64,000 bases of DNA from Acinetobacter calcoaceticus ANC 3811 (GTDB lineage: Bacteria > Pseudomonadota > Gammaproteobacteria > Pseudomonadales > Moraxellaceae), in NCBI RefSeq assembly GCF_000399665.1, contig NZ_KB976986.1:620001-684000 (forward strand). Reading direction: 5' to 3'. Of this stretch, positions 53,045 through 61,355 are shown one piece after another. The position numbers were made by a program, and so were the translations under genes. Position 1 is the first letter of the stretch. Each line of letters starts with the position of its first letter. The notes under the pieces were generated by a model, which saw nothing but the letters and a program-made list of their open reading frames with translations, was not told the origin of the DNA and searched no databases.

Positions 53045-54157
53045 ATGAAAAAAATAGTAATAAAAATAGCAATATTAAGTTCATTATCTGTAATCACAAG
53101 CATTAGTTATGCTCAGGAATTTAAAAGATTCTCTGTCTCTGCTGGTTGGCTACATGTAATGCCACAGGGTAAAGCTAATCCATTTAATATTAATACCGCT
53201 GTTAAAAATGGAACTGCTACTAAAGTCGGTACTATTTCAACAACAAGCTTTTTAAATTCGGTTGATCCTAATGCCACTGAAGTAGACTTAGGAGGAGAAG
53301 TTTTTAATCAAAAGGAGTTTCTAGAGCTAGCGTTAAAAGATGAGTATATGCGAGAGATTATGCTTGATGAGAACGGAAATATTAAATCTGAAGTTTCCGG
53401 TATTGCGACGGTTCAAGGAATAGAAAACTGGCAACAAAATGATGCAGGCCTTGAGGTCGATGATGCAGATACGCTGGGATTAACCTTCAATTATTATCTA
53501 AATGATCATGTGTCTTTACAATTTATTGGCGGAATTCCACCTAAAGTTGATATTAAAGGGAAAGGCGAAATCTTAGCGCCGTTAAGTGGAGTCGCAATGT
53601 CTCCTAATGATTTGGTGAAGTATCTTTTTCCAAATGGAATTACCTTAGGTCAAGCAATCCCGATTACTAACTTAGGCAATAAATCTAAAGCTGCATCTAT
53701 TCGCGCATGGACGCCAACCATAGAAGCACAATATCAGTTTGGTAAAAGTGGGGTAAATAAGTTTAGACCCTATATTGGGGCAGGTTTAATGTATGCCCAT
53801 TTTAATGATATTAAACTCAATGGTGGAATTCGTTCTGATTTAGTGTCCGCAGGCCATATGATCCAAAACGTGTTGGATGGCAAAGCTGGAGCAGCTTTAG
53901 ACCGAAAAGAATCAAGCGGAAAAATGGTCGTTAATGTTGATGCAGATGATGCGATAGCGCCTATTTTTACCGCTGGTTTTACTTATGATTTTAATGATTC
54001 ATGGTATACGGTCGCTTCTGTGTCTTATGCAAAGTTAAGCAATAATGCCCAAATTGATGTTGTCAATCAGAATACGGGAACTCGCTTAATACATGCCACA
54101 ACAAAAGTTGATATTGACCCACTGATTACCTATTTAGGGGTAGGTTATCGATTCTAA
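53045..54157 (+). CDS. OmpW-like outer-membrane protein with large insertion
   Basis: The 370-residue protein has a signal peptide (MKKIVIKIAILSSLSVITSI, cleaved near SYA) and a C-terminal phenylalanine (YLGVGYRF) typical of outer-membrane barrels. The strands DHVSLQFIGGIPPKVDIKG and NKFRPYIGAGLMYAHFNDIK are OmpW-like. Usual OmpW is about 200-215 residues; here about 150 extra residues lie mainly between residues 35-130 and in later loops, with Asp- and Gly-rich stretches. It may bind ligands or ions in its extended loops. It is followed by a terminator and the lysozyme inhibitor gene. Confidence 0.82.
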   Translation: MKKIVIKIAILSSLSVITSISYAQEFKRFSVSAGWLHVMPQGKANPFNINTAVKNGTATKVGTISTTSFLNSVDPNATEVDLGGEVFNQKEFLELALKDEYMREIMLDENGNIKSEVSGIATVQGIENWQQNDAGLEVDDADTLGLTFNYYLNDHVSLQFIGGIPPKVDIKGKGEILAPLSGVAMSPNDLVKYLFPNGITLGQAIPITNLGNKSKAASIRAWTPTIEAQYQFGKSGVNKFRPYIGAGLMYAHFNDIKLNGGIRSDLVSAGHMIQNVLDGKAGAALDRKESSGKMVVNVDADDAIAPIFTAGFTYDFNDSWYTVASVSYAKLSNNAQIDVVNQNTGTRLIHATTKVDIDPLITYLGVGYRF

Positions 54158-54172
54158 TATTTTTTAAAAAGG

Positions 54173-54211
54173 GTATCTCAAAGTTAGATAATATTTAAAT
54201 CTTTGAGATAC
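54173..54211 (+). terminator. Terminator of the OmpW-like gene
   Basis: GTATCTCAAAG / CTTTGAGATAC with a 17-base loop is followed by TTTATTT. It lies 16 bases past the stop. Confidence 0.7.
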
Positions 54212-54327
54212 TTTATTTGTTACTGGTTATAAAAAACCATTACTACTTATCAAAATCATACATAAAGTAAAATTTTATAAAATTTATTTTAATATAATAA
54301 TCTTAAATAAATTTTGAGGATAGGAAA

Positions 54328-54756
54328 TTGAAAAAAATCATTAAAACTTTATTATTATCTACACTAATTTCAACTGCATCATTCACAGTTTTAGCTAAAA
54401 ATGTTGAGCAAAAAGTTAATTTTTTACAGGGTTCCACTCATACTACATTAACTGGAAAATTTCAGGGTTATGATGATGTGAGATATAGATTTTATGCAAA
54501 GAATGGACAAATATTAAAATTTAATATTAATAGTCTTGGTAATTTAGCCTATGTTAATATTTTTGCACCAGGTAAAAAGCCAGGTAAAGATAATGCATTA
54601 TTAATTGGTTCAACTGTAGGATCTAAAGGAGAACTTACTTTACCAGTTGAGGGTGATTATATTGTTCAGGTTTATCAAATGCGTAATAGTGCTCGTAAAA
54701 ATAAAACTGTGAAATATAATTTAGACATCGAAATATTAAATAAAGTAAAAAAATAA
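54328..54756 (+). CDS. pliG: Inhibitor of g-type lysozyme (PliG-like)
   Basis: The 142-residue protein has a signal peptide (MKKIIKTLLLSTLISTASFT, cleaved near VLA) and a PliG-like domain: FYAKNGQILKFNINSLGNLA and the C-terminal VYQMRNSARKNKTVKYNLDI, where NSARKNKTVKYN closely recalls E. coli PliG (YcgK). Such proteins protect the cell from goose-type lysozyme of animal hosts. The start is a TTG (54328-54330), with AGGAAA before it and no nearby ATG in frame. Function is inferred from similarity I recognise by memory. Confidence 0.82.
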   Translation: MKKIIKTLLLSTLISTASFTVLAKNVEQKVNFLQGSTHTTLTGKFQGYDDVRYRFYAKNGQILKFNINSLGNLAYVNIFAPGKKPGKDNALLIGSTVGSKGELTLPVEGDYIVQVYQMRNSARKNKTVKYNLDIEILNKVKK

Positions 54757-54766
54757 TGATGGATAG

Positions 54767-54800
54767 AATTTACTAGCTCTCAAAAGAGAACTAGTAAATT
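54767..54800. terminator. Bidirectional hairpin between pliG and the ABC-F gene
   Basis: The 10-base repeat AATTTACTAG / CTAGTAAATT with a 14-base loop separates the convergent genes; inner CTCT/AGAA extends it. Confidence 0.6.
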
Positions 54801-54824
54801 TGAAGAAAAAGACATCAATAATGA

Positions 54825-56411
54825 TTAATCGGCTAAAGCAAAGGACTCATGAATAGCACAACTTTCAACAAAAGTTTGATCATGTGAAATGAGCAATACA
54901 GCGCCTTCATAGCTTTGAATAGCGGTAGCTAATAGTTCTCTAGATTCAATATCTAAATGATTTTCTGGTTCATCTAATAACAGCAGTTCAGGGGTAGGAT
55001 GTTTCTGGCTAAGCGCCAATAAGGCTACTTTGAGTTTTTCACCACCACTGAGCTGAGACAAAAGTTGTGTACCTTTATCACCTCGAATTCGAAGTTGACC
55101 TAATAGATTTCGCCATTCTAGTTCTGAAAGCTCACTATTCATGTGGGTTAGATTTTCAATCACCGTCATTTCATCACATAAAAAGCTAAAGTTTTGGTCC
55201 AGATAAAAGCACTCTACAAATAAGTGAATGCTGTCACATGACTGTTTGTTTTGAGCATGAATTGCTTTGAGTAGTGTGGATTTACCAATACCATTTTGGC
55301 CAGTTATGTGAATTTTTTCGGCTGCCTGTACCGCTAAATCTATGGATCTTTGCGTTCCATATTTCAGTTTAAGCCCTTTAATTCGAAGAATTTCTCCAGA
55401 TTTCTTGTGAAAAGTAGGGAAGACAAACTGTTGTGACTTGACGGTTTCAAGACGCATTTTTTTGTCTGTTAAATCATTCTGACTGTTCGAAATCTGTCGT
55501 TGGTGTTGAGACTGTATGGCAGCAATACTTTGGCCTGCTTGTTCCTTTTTAAAATCAAGCAGAATTTTGGCTTGAGAATTTGATTCGCGTAATTTATTTC
55601 CAGCACGTTCACGTTTTTGAGCTTTCATTAATACTTCATGCTGCTTTTGCTTCATGTGTTTAACGTCGCGTTGGCTTTGTTGAACAGATTGCTCTAAAGC
55701 TGCAACATGAGTTTGATATTGGTCATAAAATTTTTCATAGTTTCCCGTTGTGTGATGTAAACCATGTTCATTCAAATGATAAATATGGTCTACTTCATTC
55801 AATAAACTACGATCATGACTAATGATAAGCGCACCTGTTGGGTGTTTCCTCAAATGATCAATTAACCATTTTCTAGATTCCTGATCTAGATGATTACTAG
55901 GTTCATCAAGTAGTAAATAATGATCTGATTTTAAAAATAAGCAGCTCAATGCCAATTTAGTTTTTTGACCTTCGCTTAGGTTTTTCACTGGAAAGTCTAG
56001 ATCTGTGGGTAAACCCGCGGACTCCAATAAATTATTCCATAAGGTGGGGAGGTCCCATTTGCCTTCTAACAAATCATAATCATCGAAGTTGGCAACACCT
56101 TGTTCAACTCTTTTAAAAGCGAGATAAAGATCTAAGATATCTAATGCGTCAGCAATAGTCAGTGCTGTCAAACGATGTAACTGAGGTAAATATGCATGCT
56201 TTACATGCCAAAATATTTCCCCAGATGTAAGAATTGAATCTGATTTAAGCGTCTGATTTAACATTTGCATAAGCAAAGATTTGCCTTGACCATTACGGCC
56301 AATTAAAGCAGAGACTTGATTCGATTCAAGGCTAAAATTTAGTTGTTGGAACATGACTTTAGATGAAAATTCTAAAGTGAGTTGTGCTATTACACATGCC
56401 TGCTGAGTCAT
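54825..56411 (-). CDS. ABC-F family ATPase
   Basis: This 528-residue cytoplasmic protein has two ABC ATPase domains without membrane segments. The first carries GRNGQGKS (Walker A), LSEGQKTKLALSCLF (signature) and LLLDEPSNHLDQES; the second GQNGIGKS, LSGGEKLKVALLAL and LLLDEPENHLDIES. The linker between them is rich in charged coiled helices (SQRDVKHMKQKQHEV). ABC-F proteins act on the ribosome, in translation or antibiotic protection, rather than transport. The start at MTQQACVIAQ follows GAGG. The subgroup is not decided. Confidence 0.9.
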   Translation of the reverse strand: MTQQACVIAQLTLEFSSKVMFQQLNFSLESNQVSALIGRNGQGKSLLMQMLNQTLKSDSILTSGEIFWHVKHAYLPQLHRLTALTIADALDILDLYLAFKRVEQGVANFDDYDLLEGKWDLPTLWNNLLESAGLPTDLDFPVKNLSEGQKTKLALSCLFLKSDHYLLLDEPSNHLDQESRKWLIDHLRKHPTGALIISHDRSLLNEVDHIYHLNEHGLHHTTGNYEKFYDQYQTHVAALEQSVQQSQRDVKHMKQKQHEVLMKAQKRERAGNKLRESNSQAKILLDFKKEQAGQSIAAIQSQHQRQISNSQNDLTDKKMRLETVKSQQFVFPTFHKKSGEILRIKGLKLKYGTQRSIDLAVQAAEKIHITGQNGIGKSTLLKAIHAQNKQSCDSIHLFVECFYLDQNFSFLCDEMTVIENLTHMNSELSELEWRNLLGQLRIRGDKGTQLLSQLSGGEKLKVALLALSQKHPTPELLLLDEPENHLDIESRELLATAIQSYEGAVLLISHDQTFVESCAIHESFALAD

Positions 56412-56630
56412 AAAAAACCTCATAAATACAGGATGTACAAAATAGGAAAAGTAGTTTTAAGCAGAGACGTTAAATCACAAAAAATAGTCTATTTTGCACA
56501 TCAAAAAAAAGAAAAATTGATGAGAAAACAAGACTTACTTCATTGGCGTGACTCGCGAAATTGGAAGAATAAGAAACTATTCTAGCTGGGTTTTTGATGA
56601 GTGTAAAATTGATGCAATCTATTTTATTAA

Positions 56631-56657
56631 AAAACCCAATCCTTGGATTGGGTTTTT
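56631..56657. terminator. Terminator hairpin near the universal stress gene
   Basis: AAAACCCAAT / ATTGGGTTTT with a short loop and T run at 56651-56657, about 20 bases after the universal-stress-protein stop. It acts for that minus-strand gene; A/T-rich arms allow both strands. Confidence 0.75.
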
Positions 56658-56672
56658 TATATTTAAAACGGT

Positions 56673-57116
56673 TTATTCTTTTACAACCAATACCTGAATT
56701 TTAGTGCTGTTTAAAACATCTTGAGCAAAACTACCCAAAATAAGTTTTTGGAAGCCTTTACGACCATGAGAACCAATCACAATCAAATCAGAACCTAAGC
56801 CTTCGACAGCTTTTAAAATGCCATCTGAAGAAATTTCACCTTGGATGATTTGAGTCTCGGCATCAACACCTTCTTCGGCACATAAAGCTTTTACAGTTGC
56901 GAGTGTTTTTTCTGCATTTGCTCGTGCTTCAACAAAATAATCTTTTACAACAGGTGAGATGTAATAAAAATCTACACCGCTAAAAGGATCTACCGCAACT
57001 AAGCTAATAGCGGTCAATTTGCTCCCAAATGCCTTGGCAATATGAGCTGCTTGTCTTGCTGCCGCTAAAGAAATTTCCGAACCATCGACTGGTACAATAA
57101 TATGTTGGTAATTCAT
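56673..57116 (-). CDS. Universal stress protein (UspA family)
   Basis: The 147-residue cytoplasmic protein has the UspA fold with MNYQHIIVPVDGSEISLAAA at the N-terminus and the ATP-binding motif region DLIVIGSHGRKGFQKLILGS, then VLNSTKIQVLVVKE. It matches the ATP-binding subclass. The ATG follows AGAGGAA. It probably aids survival under stress and starvation. Its promoter must lie in the 290-base gap to 57407. Confidence 0.92.
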   Translation of the reverse strand: MNYQHIIVPVDGSEISLAAARQAAHIAKAFGSKLTAISLVAVDPFSGVDFYYISPVVKDYFVEARANAEKTLATVKALCAEEGVDAETQIIQGEISSDGILKAVEGLGSDLIVIGSHGRKGFQKLILGSFAQDVLNSTKIQVLVVKE

Positions 57117-57406
57117 AATGTTATTCCTCTTATTTACAGTTGTTATATGTATGAAGCATTTATTAATTAAAGATTAACATATTTCATTCTCGGTAAACAT
57201 CTATTCGGCTACAGGAGAGAGAAATTAAATAAAATTATTTTATATCAAATACTTATGTTTATTTTTATGTCGATTTTGATGGTAGTTAAGCATTATTGAT
57301 AAATAACCGATAATTTTTACATGAAAATTACAAAAAATTACCGTTCATATTTCTGTCATATAGAAAACGTATAACAAAATAATAAATTAAGGGGAGAGTG
57401 AGGAAG
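57117..57406. other. Divergent promoter region
   Basis: About 290 A/T-rich bases between the universal stress gene and the small gene at 57407. No clear operator was identified, apart from the ribosome-binding site GGGGAGAG near 57391. Confidence 0.35.
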
Positions 57407-57634
57407 ATGGCTGATTTAACAGCAAAGAAAGTCAATAAACTCATTGAAGAGTTTAGCCAAACAGGTAAAGAACCCGAAAAGTTAGTTATTGGTTATAAAA
57501 CCTATGCCAGACTGATGACCGAAGATAAATTTGCAGAAAAAGTTGTCCCTTCACTTGAGGACTCAAAAGAACGCTTATATAAAAATCTAAAAATTAAACT
57601 TGTCACTGAAAAACATTACTTTGAAATTAAATAA
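57407..57634 (+). CDS. Small hypothetical protein
   Basis: This 75-residue protein starts MADLTAKKVNKLIEEFSQTG, with GAGGAAG just before the ATG; an upstream GTG at 57398 is the alternative. It is charged and helical (KLIEEFSQTGKEPEKLVIGY) with no signal peptide. No family is recognised. Confidence 0.6.
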   Translation: MADLTAKKVNKLIEEFSQTGKEPEKLVIGYKTYARLMTEDKFAEKVVPSLEDSKERLYKNLKIKLVTEKHYFEIK

Positions 57635-58242
57635 AAATATGTGAACTACATCACTTGTTATTAAAGCAAAGTAACACTAAATAAGTTTAATAACATTAAT
57701 ATTGTATGATGATACAAATTAATAGTGTAGTCAACATTTGAAAACAGCAATCGTTTATAAACTCGATAGAATAAATTGCTTTTATTTTAAGTAGTGGAAT
57801 AAATTGAAATGCCGACATTCAGTGTAATTATATTTTATGTTTTAGTTATATTAGGCAGTGTAGCTATTGTTTATGGATTGGTCAGTTTAAGTGTTTTTTT
57901 AATTGTTATTGGATTAGCTCTATTATTTGCAGCATTATTATTAAAAAAAGAGTTTAAATTAGATATTTTATTTTGGAAATAAATGTAATATGAGTTCATA
58001 TTTTAATTTACTATAAACTGTTTGAATAGAACTGAAACGGAAAATTCAGTTCTAAAAATATTAGTTTTTATGATGAATATTGATGGAATAACGTTTTTTT
58101 GATCAAAATTATTACAATAAAATATAAAAGTAGAATATTTTAAATTTATTTAAGTGTTTAAAAATAAAAAAGTTTCATTTAGGATAAAAGTATAATTGTA
58201 AAAGCGTTTTTAGCTATTAAACAAGAACAAAGCGAGGTGAGC
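57635..58242. other. AT-rich gap with one small membrane ORF
   Basis: About 600 bases that contain only the 57-residue ORF at 57809. The remainder is A/T-rich and shows no strong hairpin. The right end has the ribosome-binding site GCGAGG of the RDD gene. Confidence 0.4.
57809..57982 (+). CDS. Small membrane protein (57 residues), tentative
   Basis: The frame encodes MPTFSVIIFYVLVILGSVAI, a second hydrophobic stretch with LLFAALLLKK and ends with a short polar tail. Two transmembrane segments are expected. The ribosome-binding site is weak (GTGGAAT), and no relative was recognised, so the gene is tentative. Confidence 0.4.
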   Translation: MPTFSVIIFYVLVILGSVAIVYGLVSLSVFLIVIGLALLFAALLLKKEFKLDILFWK

Positions 58243-58686
58243 ATGACTTATAAGTATGAGTATGCAGGGTTCTGGTTAAGATTTGGTGCAATGATCATTG
58301 ATACTCTTATTCTTTTTTTGGCCGTTATTCCTGCGGCATGGATTTTTTATCAGGGGGATTATGACTTAGTCTTTGCCACAGGTTTAAGTACTAAGCCACA
58401 AAATTATTGGTTCGATTTGATCGTGAACTATGCATTTCCTTTATTGTATTCAGTTTTATGTTGGCTGTATTTTGCAGGTACTCCGGGTAAACGATTGATG
58501 CGATTAAAAGTTCTAGATGAAAAAACCGGCAATAAGCTAACAGTCACGCAGAGTATTATTCGATATGTTGGCTATATTCCGTCAATTTTAGTATTTGGTA
58601 TTGGTCTTTTTTGGGTCGCATTTGATGCTAAAAAACAAGGTTGGCATGACAAAATGGCAAAATCAGTGGTAGTAAGAGAGCTGTAA
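58243..58686 (+). CDS. RDD-family membrane protein
   Basis: The 147-residue protein starts MTYKYEYAGFWLRFGAMIID, behind GCGAGG; the GTG at 58237 is less likely. It has the RDD motif region (AGFWLRFGAMIIDTLIL) and three hydrophobic segments, ending VWFDAKKQGWHDKMAK-like sequence (WVAFDAKKQGWHDKMAKSVV). RDD proteins are of uncertain function; some carry sodium or protons. Confidence 0.88.
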   Translation: MTYKYEYAGFWLRFGAMIIDTLILFLAVIPAAWIFYQGDYDLVFATGLSTKPQNYWFDLIVNYAFPLLYSVLCWLYFAGTPGKRLMRLKVLDEKTGNKLTVTQSIIRYVGYIPSILVFGIGLFWVAFDAKKQGWHDKMAKSVVVREL

Positions 58687-58696
58687 AAATAAGACT

Positions 58697-58740
58697 AAAA
58701 AGCGTTCATAGCATTGGAAAAGGGGCTATGAACGCTTTTT
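58697..58740. terminator. Bidirectional terminator
   Basis: AAAAAGCGTTCATAGC / GCTATGAACGCTTTTT with a 12-base loop and T or A runs, between the convergent RDD and BenE genes. Confidence 0.85.
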
Positions 58741-58743
58741 TTA

Positions 58744-59919
58744 TTAACTTTTTTTGACTTTAAATTTAAGTACTACAAATACAATAAGACCGACAATGAG
58801 TCCCCAAAAGGCTGAGCCAATACCGAAAAATTGAATGCCTGAAGCACTGCATAAAAAGGTAAATAATGCAGCTTCGCGGTCTTCAACTGGTCCAAAGGCA
58901 AGTGCAATGTTGTGGCTGATCGTACCAAATAATGCAATACCAGCTAAAGCTACAATAAAGATATGTGGAAAAGACATCAGTAAACTTGTTAGGGTTGCCG
59001 CAAACAAACCCATTAAAATGTAGAAAAAGCCACAGCTCATGCCCGCGATATAGCGTTTACTTGGATCTGGGTGGACTTGATCATCTAAGCTTACAGCAGC
59101 ACTAATCGCAGCAATATTGACGCTATAACAGCCAAAAGGTGCAAGCACAACTTGAGTTAAACCTGTCCAGCCAATTAACTGATTGACGTTTGGTTTGTAG
59201 CCATAACTTTTGATCATGGCAATTCCGGGTAAATATTGCGAAGCCATGCTAATCACAAAAAGAGGCAGAGCTAATCCTAAAAGTGCTGACCAGCTAAATT
59301 CTGGACTAATCCAAACGGGTTTAGCCAAAGACCACTGAAGTGTAGGTATATGAAACTCTAAAAAAACAGGACATAGAGCAATACCAGCAAGGGCCGTAAA
59401 TACAATGCTATAACGCGGCCATAATTTTTTTGTAATTACATAAATGATAAGTAAAGATAAAACGAATTCCCAATCATTTTGCAAACTGGCGAATAAGGAA
59501 ATACCAAATTTGAGTAAAACACCTGCCAGCATGGCACTGGTTAAGCTTTGCGGAATATATGAAAGCGCTTTTTGAAATACGCCGGAAAAGCCTAATATAG
59601 CAGTCAGTAAACCACCAATTAAAAAAGCACCAATCGCTTCATTTAAGCTATAGCCACTGCCGGTTGCCATAATTAAAGCAAGGCCTGCGGTTGACCATGC
59701 TGTTGCTACAGGATATTTAAATTTCCAAGAAAGGATAAGTCCGGATAGGCCAATTCCTAGACCTAAAGCCCAAAACCAAGAAGTAATTTGTTCGGGTGAA
59801 GCACCTAAAGCTTGTGCAGCCTGAATGACTAAAATGGCCGAAACACTAATACCTATTAAAAAAGTAATAAAGCCCGCAAATACTGCTGGAATCGAAAAAT
59901 CTTGAAGAATCTTTTGCAT
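58744..59919 (-). CDS. BenE-family benzoate/H+ symporter
   Basis: The 391-residue inner-membrane protein has about eleven hydrophobic segments. Landmarks are FAGFITFLIGISVSAILVIQ, LMATGSGYSLNEAIGAFLIG and the C-terminal FGPVEDREAALFTFLCSASG. The family is named for benzoate:proton symport, but no benzoate degradation genes are nearby. It is divergent from an Lrp-type regulator, which may control it; an inverted repeat lies between them. Confidence 0.88.
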   Translation of the reverse strand: MQKILQDFSIPAVFAGFITFLIGISVSAILVIQAAQALGASPEQITSWFWALGLGIGLSGLILSWKFKYPVATAWSTAGLALIMATGSGYSLNEAIGAFLIGGLLTAILGFSGVFQKALSYIPQSLTSAMLAGVLLKFGISLFASLQNDWEFVLSLLIIYVITKKLWPRYSIVFTALAGIALCPVFLEFHIPTLQWSLAKPVWISPEFSWSALLGLALPLFVISMASQYLPGIAMIKSYGYKPNVNQLIGWTGLTQVVLAPFGCYSVNIAAISAAVSLDDQVHPDPSKRYIAGMSCGFFYILMGLFAATLTSLLMSFPHIFIVALAGIALFGTISHNIALAFGPVEDREAALFTFLCSASGIQFFGIGSAFWGLIVGLIVFVVLKFKVKKS

Positions 59920-60030
59920 AGCTAAATGTTCTAAATCCCTGAAAAATTAATATGTTTCTGCCTTTGCTTTCAGCTCGCTAAATCTAACAATTTTTTTAAA
60001 GAAGGTGCTTTCTATTTTTTATTTAAAATC

Positions 60031-60070
60031 GAAATAATATTTTTATTATATCTAATAATGATATTATTTC
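60031..60070. promoter_or_regulatory. Candidate Lrp-type operator
   Basis: The inverted repeat GAAATAATAT / ATATTATTTC, 20 bases apart, lies in the divergent gap 36 bases before the Lrp start codon. It is A/T-rich and symmetrical, consistent with an Lrp/AsnC site. Confidence 0.45.
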
Positions 60071-60105
60071 TTCCATAATTAACACAAAATTTGGGATATT
60101 GTTTT

Positions 60106-60579
60106 ATGGAAGAGCAGGCTGAAAATTTGACAGCGCTTGAACTTAAAATTATGCGTGCTTTACAAGAAAATGGACGTTTAAGTAATGCGGAGCTGGCCAA
60201 ACTTGTGGGTATCAGTACTTCATCTTGTTGGAATCACACACAGCGTCTTTTTAAAATTGGTGCAATTCTAGATGTGCGTGCTCGGATTAATCCAAGCATG
60301 GTACAGCGTGATACGGTAGTACTCATTGGTGTGGTTTTAGACCGCTCGACGCCTGACAGCTTTCAGGCATTTGAACAAGCATCAGGTGATTTGGAAAATG
60401 TTTTAGAGTGCTATCTGGTGGCGGGAGAGGTCGATTATTTCCTAAAAATTCGAGTCAAAGATTTAGCGGCCTTTAACCGATTCCATAGTGAAAAAATTAT
60501 TGCCTTACCTGGGGTAAGACAAGTAAGAACATTTTTTGTACTCAATGAAGTTAAAACTGATGGCATGTTGGCATTTTAA
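60106..60579 (+). CDS. Lrp/AsnC-family transcriptional regulator
   Basis: The 157-residue protein starts MEEQAENLTALELKIMRALQ, the typical Lrp N-terminal helix-turn-helix (LSNAELAKLVGISTSSCWNH), and carries the RAM ligand-binding domain (VVLIGVVLDRSTPDSFQAFE to VRQVRTFFVLNEVKTDG). The open frame extends 15 bases upstream, but that start has no support. It is divergent from the BenE-family gene, which it may control. Confidence 0.9.
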   Translation: MEEQAENLTALELKIMRALQENGRLSNAELAKLVGISTSSCWNHTQRLFKIGAILDVRARINPSMVQRDTVVLIGVVLDRSTPDSFQAFEQASGDLENVLECYLVAGEVDYFLKIRVKDLAAFNRFHSEKIIALPGVRQVRTFFVLNEVKTDGMLAF

Positions 60580-60631
60580 CAGCTCATCATGTTTTAACTT
60601 TATAGTGTAAAAACGCATAGTGTAAAGATGA

Positions 60632-61282
60632 TTAGATCGTTGAAGTTGCTAGTTTTAGACCGAATCCAAAGAATAGAATTCCTACTAGAAAAATACTACT
60701 GGCTGCAATTTTATGGTTTTGTTTAAAAAATGCTGAAAGTTTAATTCCAGAGAAGATTAATGCAGTTAAATAGCTAAAACTAATTACCTGTAAAATAACC
60801 GCTAAAATTAAAAAGCTTAGAGCGGGGTAGGCATAGTCAGGTTCAACAAATTGAACAAAGAAAGATAGGAAAAATAAAATCGCTTTAGGGTTGAGTAAAC
60901 TAATACTTAATGCTGTTTTATAAGGGTGAATTTTATCTAAAGTGGGTAAATCAGCCATTTCAGGTTGAGGCTGATTACGTTGTTTCCAGCGTTGAATACT
61001 ACCTTGTAAGAGTTTAAAGCCTAAATAAGATAGGTAAAGTGCCCCTGTTAATTTAAGAATAACAAATACCCATGGAAATGCTTTAAGTAAAGAAGCAGCT
61101 CCAAGTACGGTACACAGCATTAAAATGAGATCGCCGGTAAAAATACCTAATGCACCCATATATCCGGTTTTAATGCCGTAACGTGAAGCAATTGACATCA
61201 CATAAAGAGAGTTGGGCCCTGGCAATAACACAATTAGGAATGTACCAATAATATATGTTGTTAGATCTGTTATGCCGAACAC
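60632..61282 (-). CDS. LeuE-like LysE-family exporter
   Basis: The conserved protein is FGITDLTTYIIGTFLIVLLP followed by GPNSLYVMSIASRYGIKTGY, six hydrophobic segments and LLNPKAILFFLSFFVQFVEP, close to LeuE of E. coli. I put the start at the GTG complement at 61280-61282 (216 residues). An open frame continues upstream to 61384, but it runs through the tal terminator hairpin (61300-61330) and into tal. Leucine or related amino acids are the likely substrate. The ribosome-binding site is poor (GGG). Confidence 0.85.
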   Translation of the reverse strand: MFGITDLTTYIIGTFLIVLLPGPNSLYVMSIASRYGIKTGYMGALGIFTGDLILMLCTVLGAASLLKAFPWVFVILKLTGALYLSYLGFKLLQGSIQRWKQRNQPQPEMADLPTLDKIHPYKTALSISLLNPKAILFFLSFFVQFVEPDYAYPALSFLILAVILQVISFSYLTALIFSGIKLSAFFKQNHKIAASSIFLVGILFFGFGLKLATSTI

Positions 61283-61299
61283 GAGAAACCCAATAAAAA

Positions 61300-61330
61300 A
61301 CCGATTTTTGCCATAATAACAAAAATCGGT
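61300..61330 (-). terminator. Rho-independent terminator of tal
   Basis: ACCGATTTTTG / CAAAAATCGGT with a 9-base loop, followed on the minus strand by a run of T. It lies 26 bases past the tal stop and just upstream of the exporter's start. Confidence 0.88.
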
Positions 61331-61355
61331 GATTTTGTATGAAAAGTGCAGTTTT

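Noticed and set aside
56433..56585. Possible small basic protein upstream of the ABC-F gene
   Set aside because: No convincing ribosome-binding site and only moderate length; composition is typical of chance frames.
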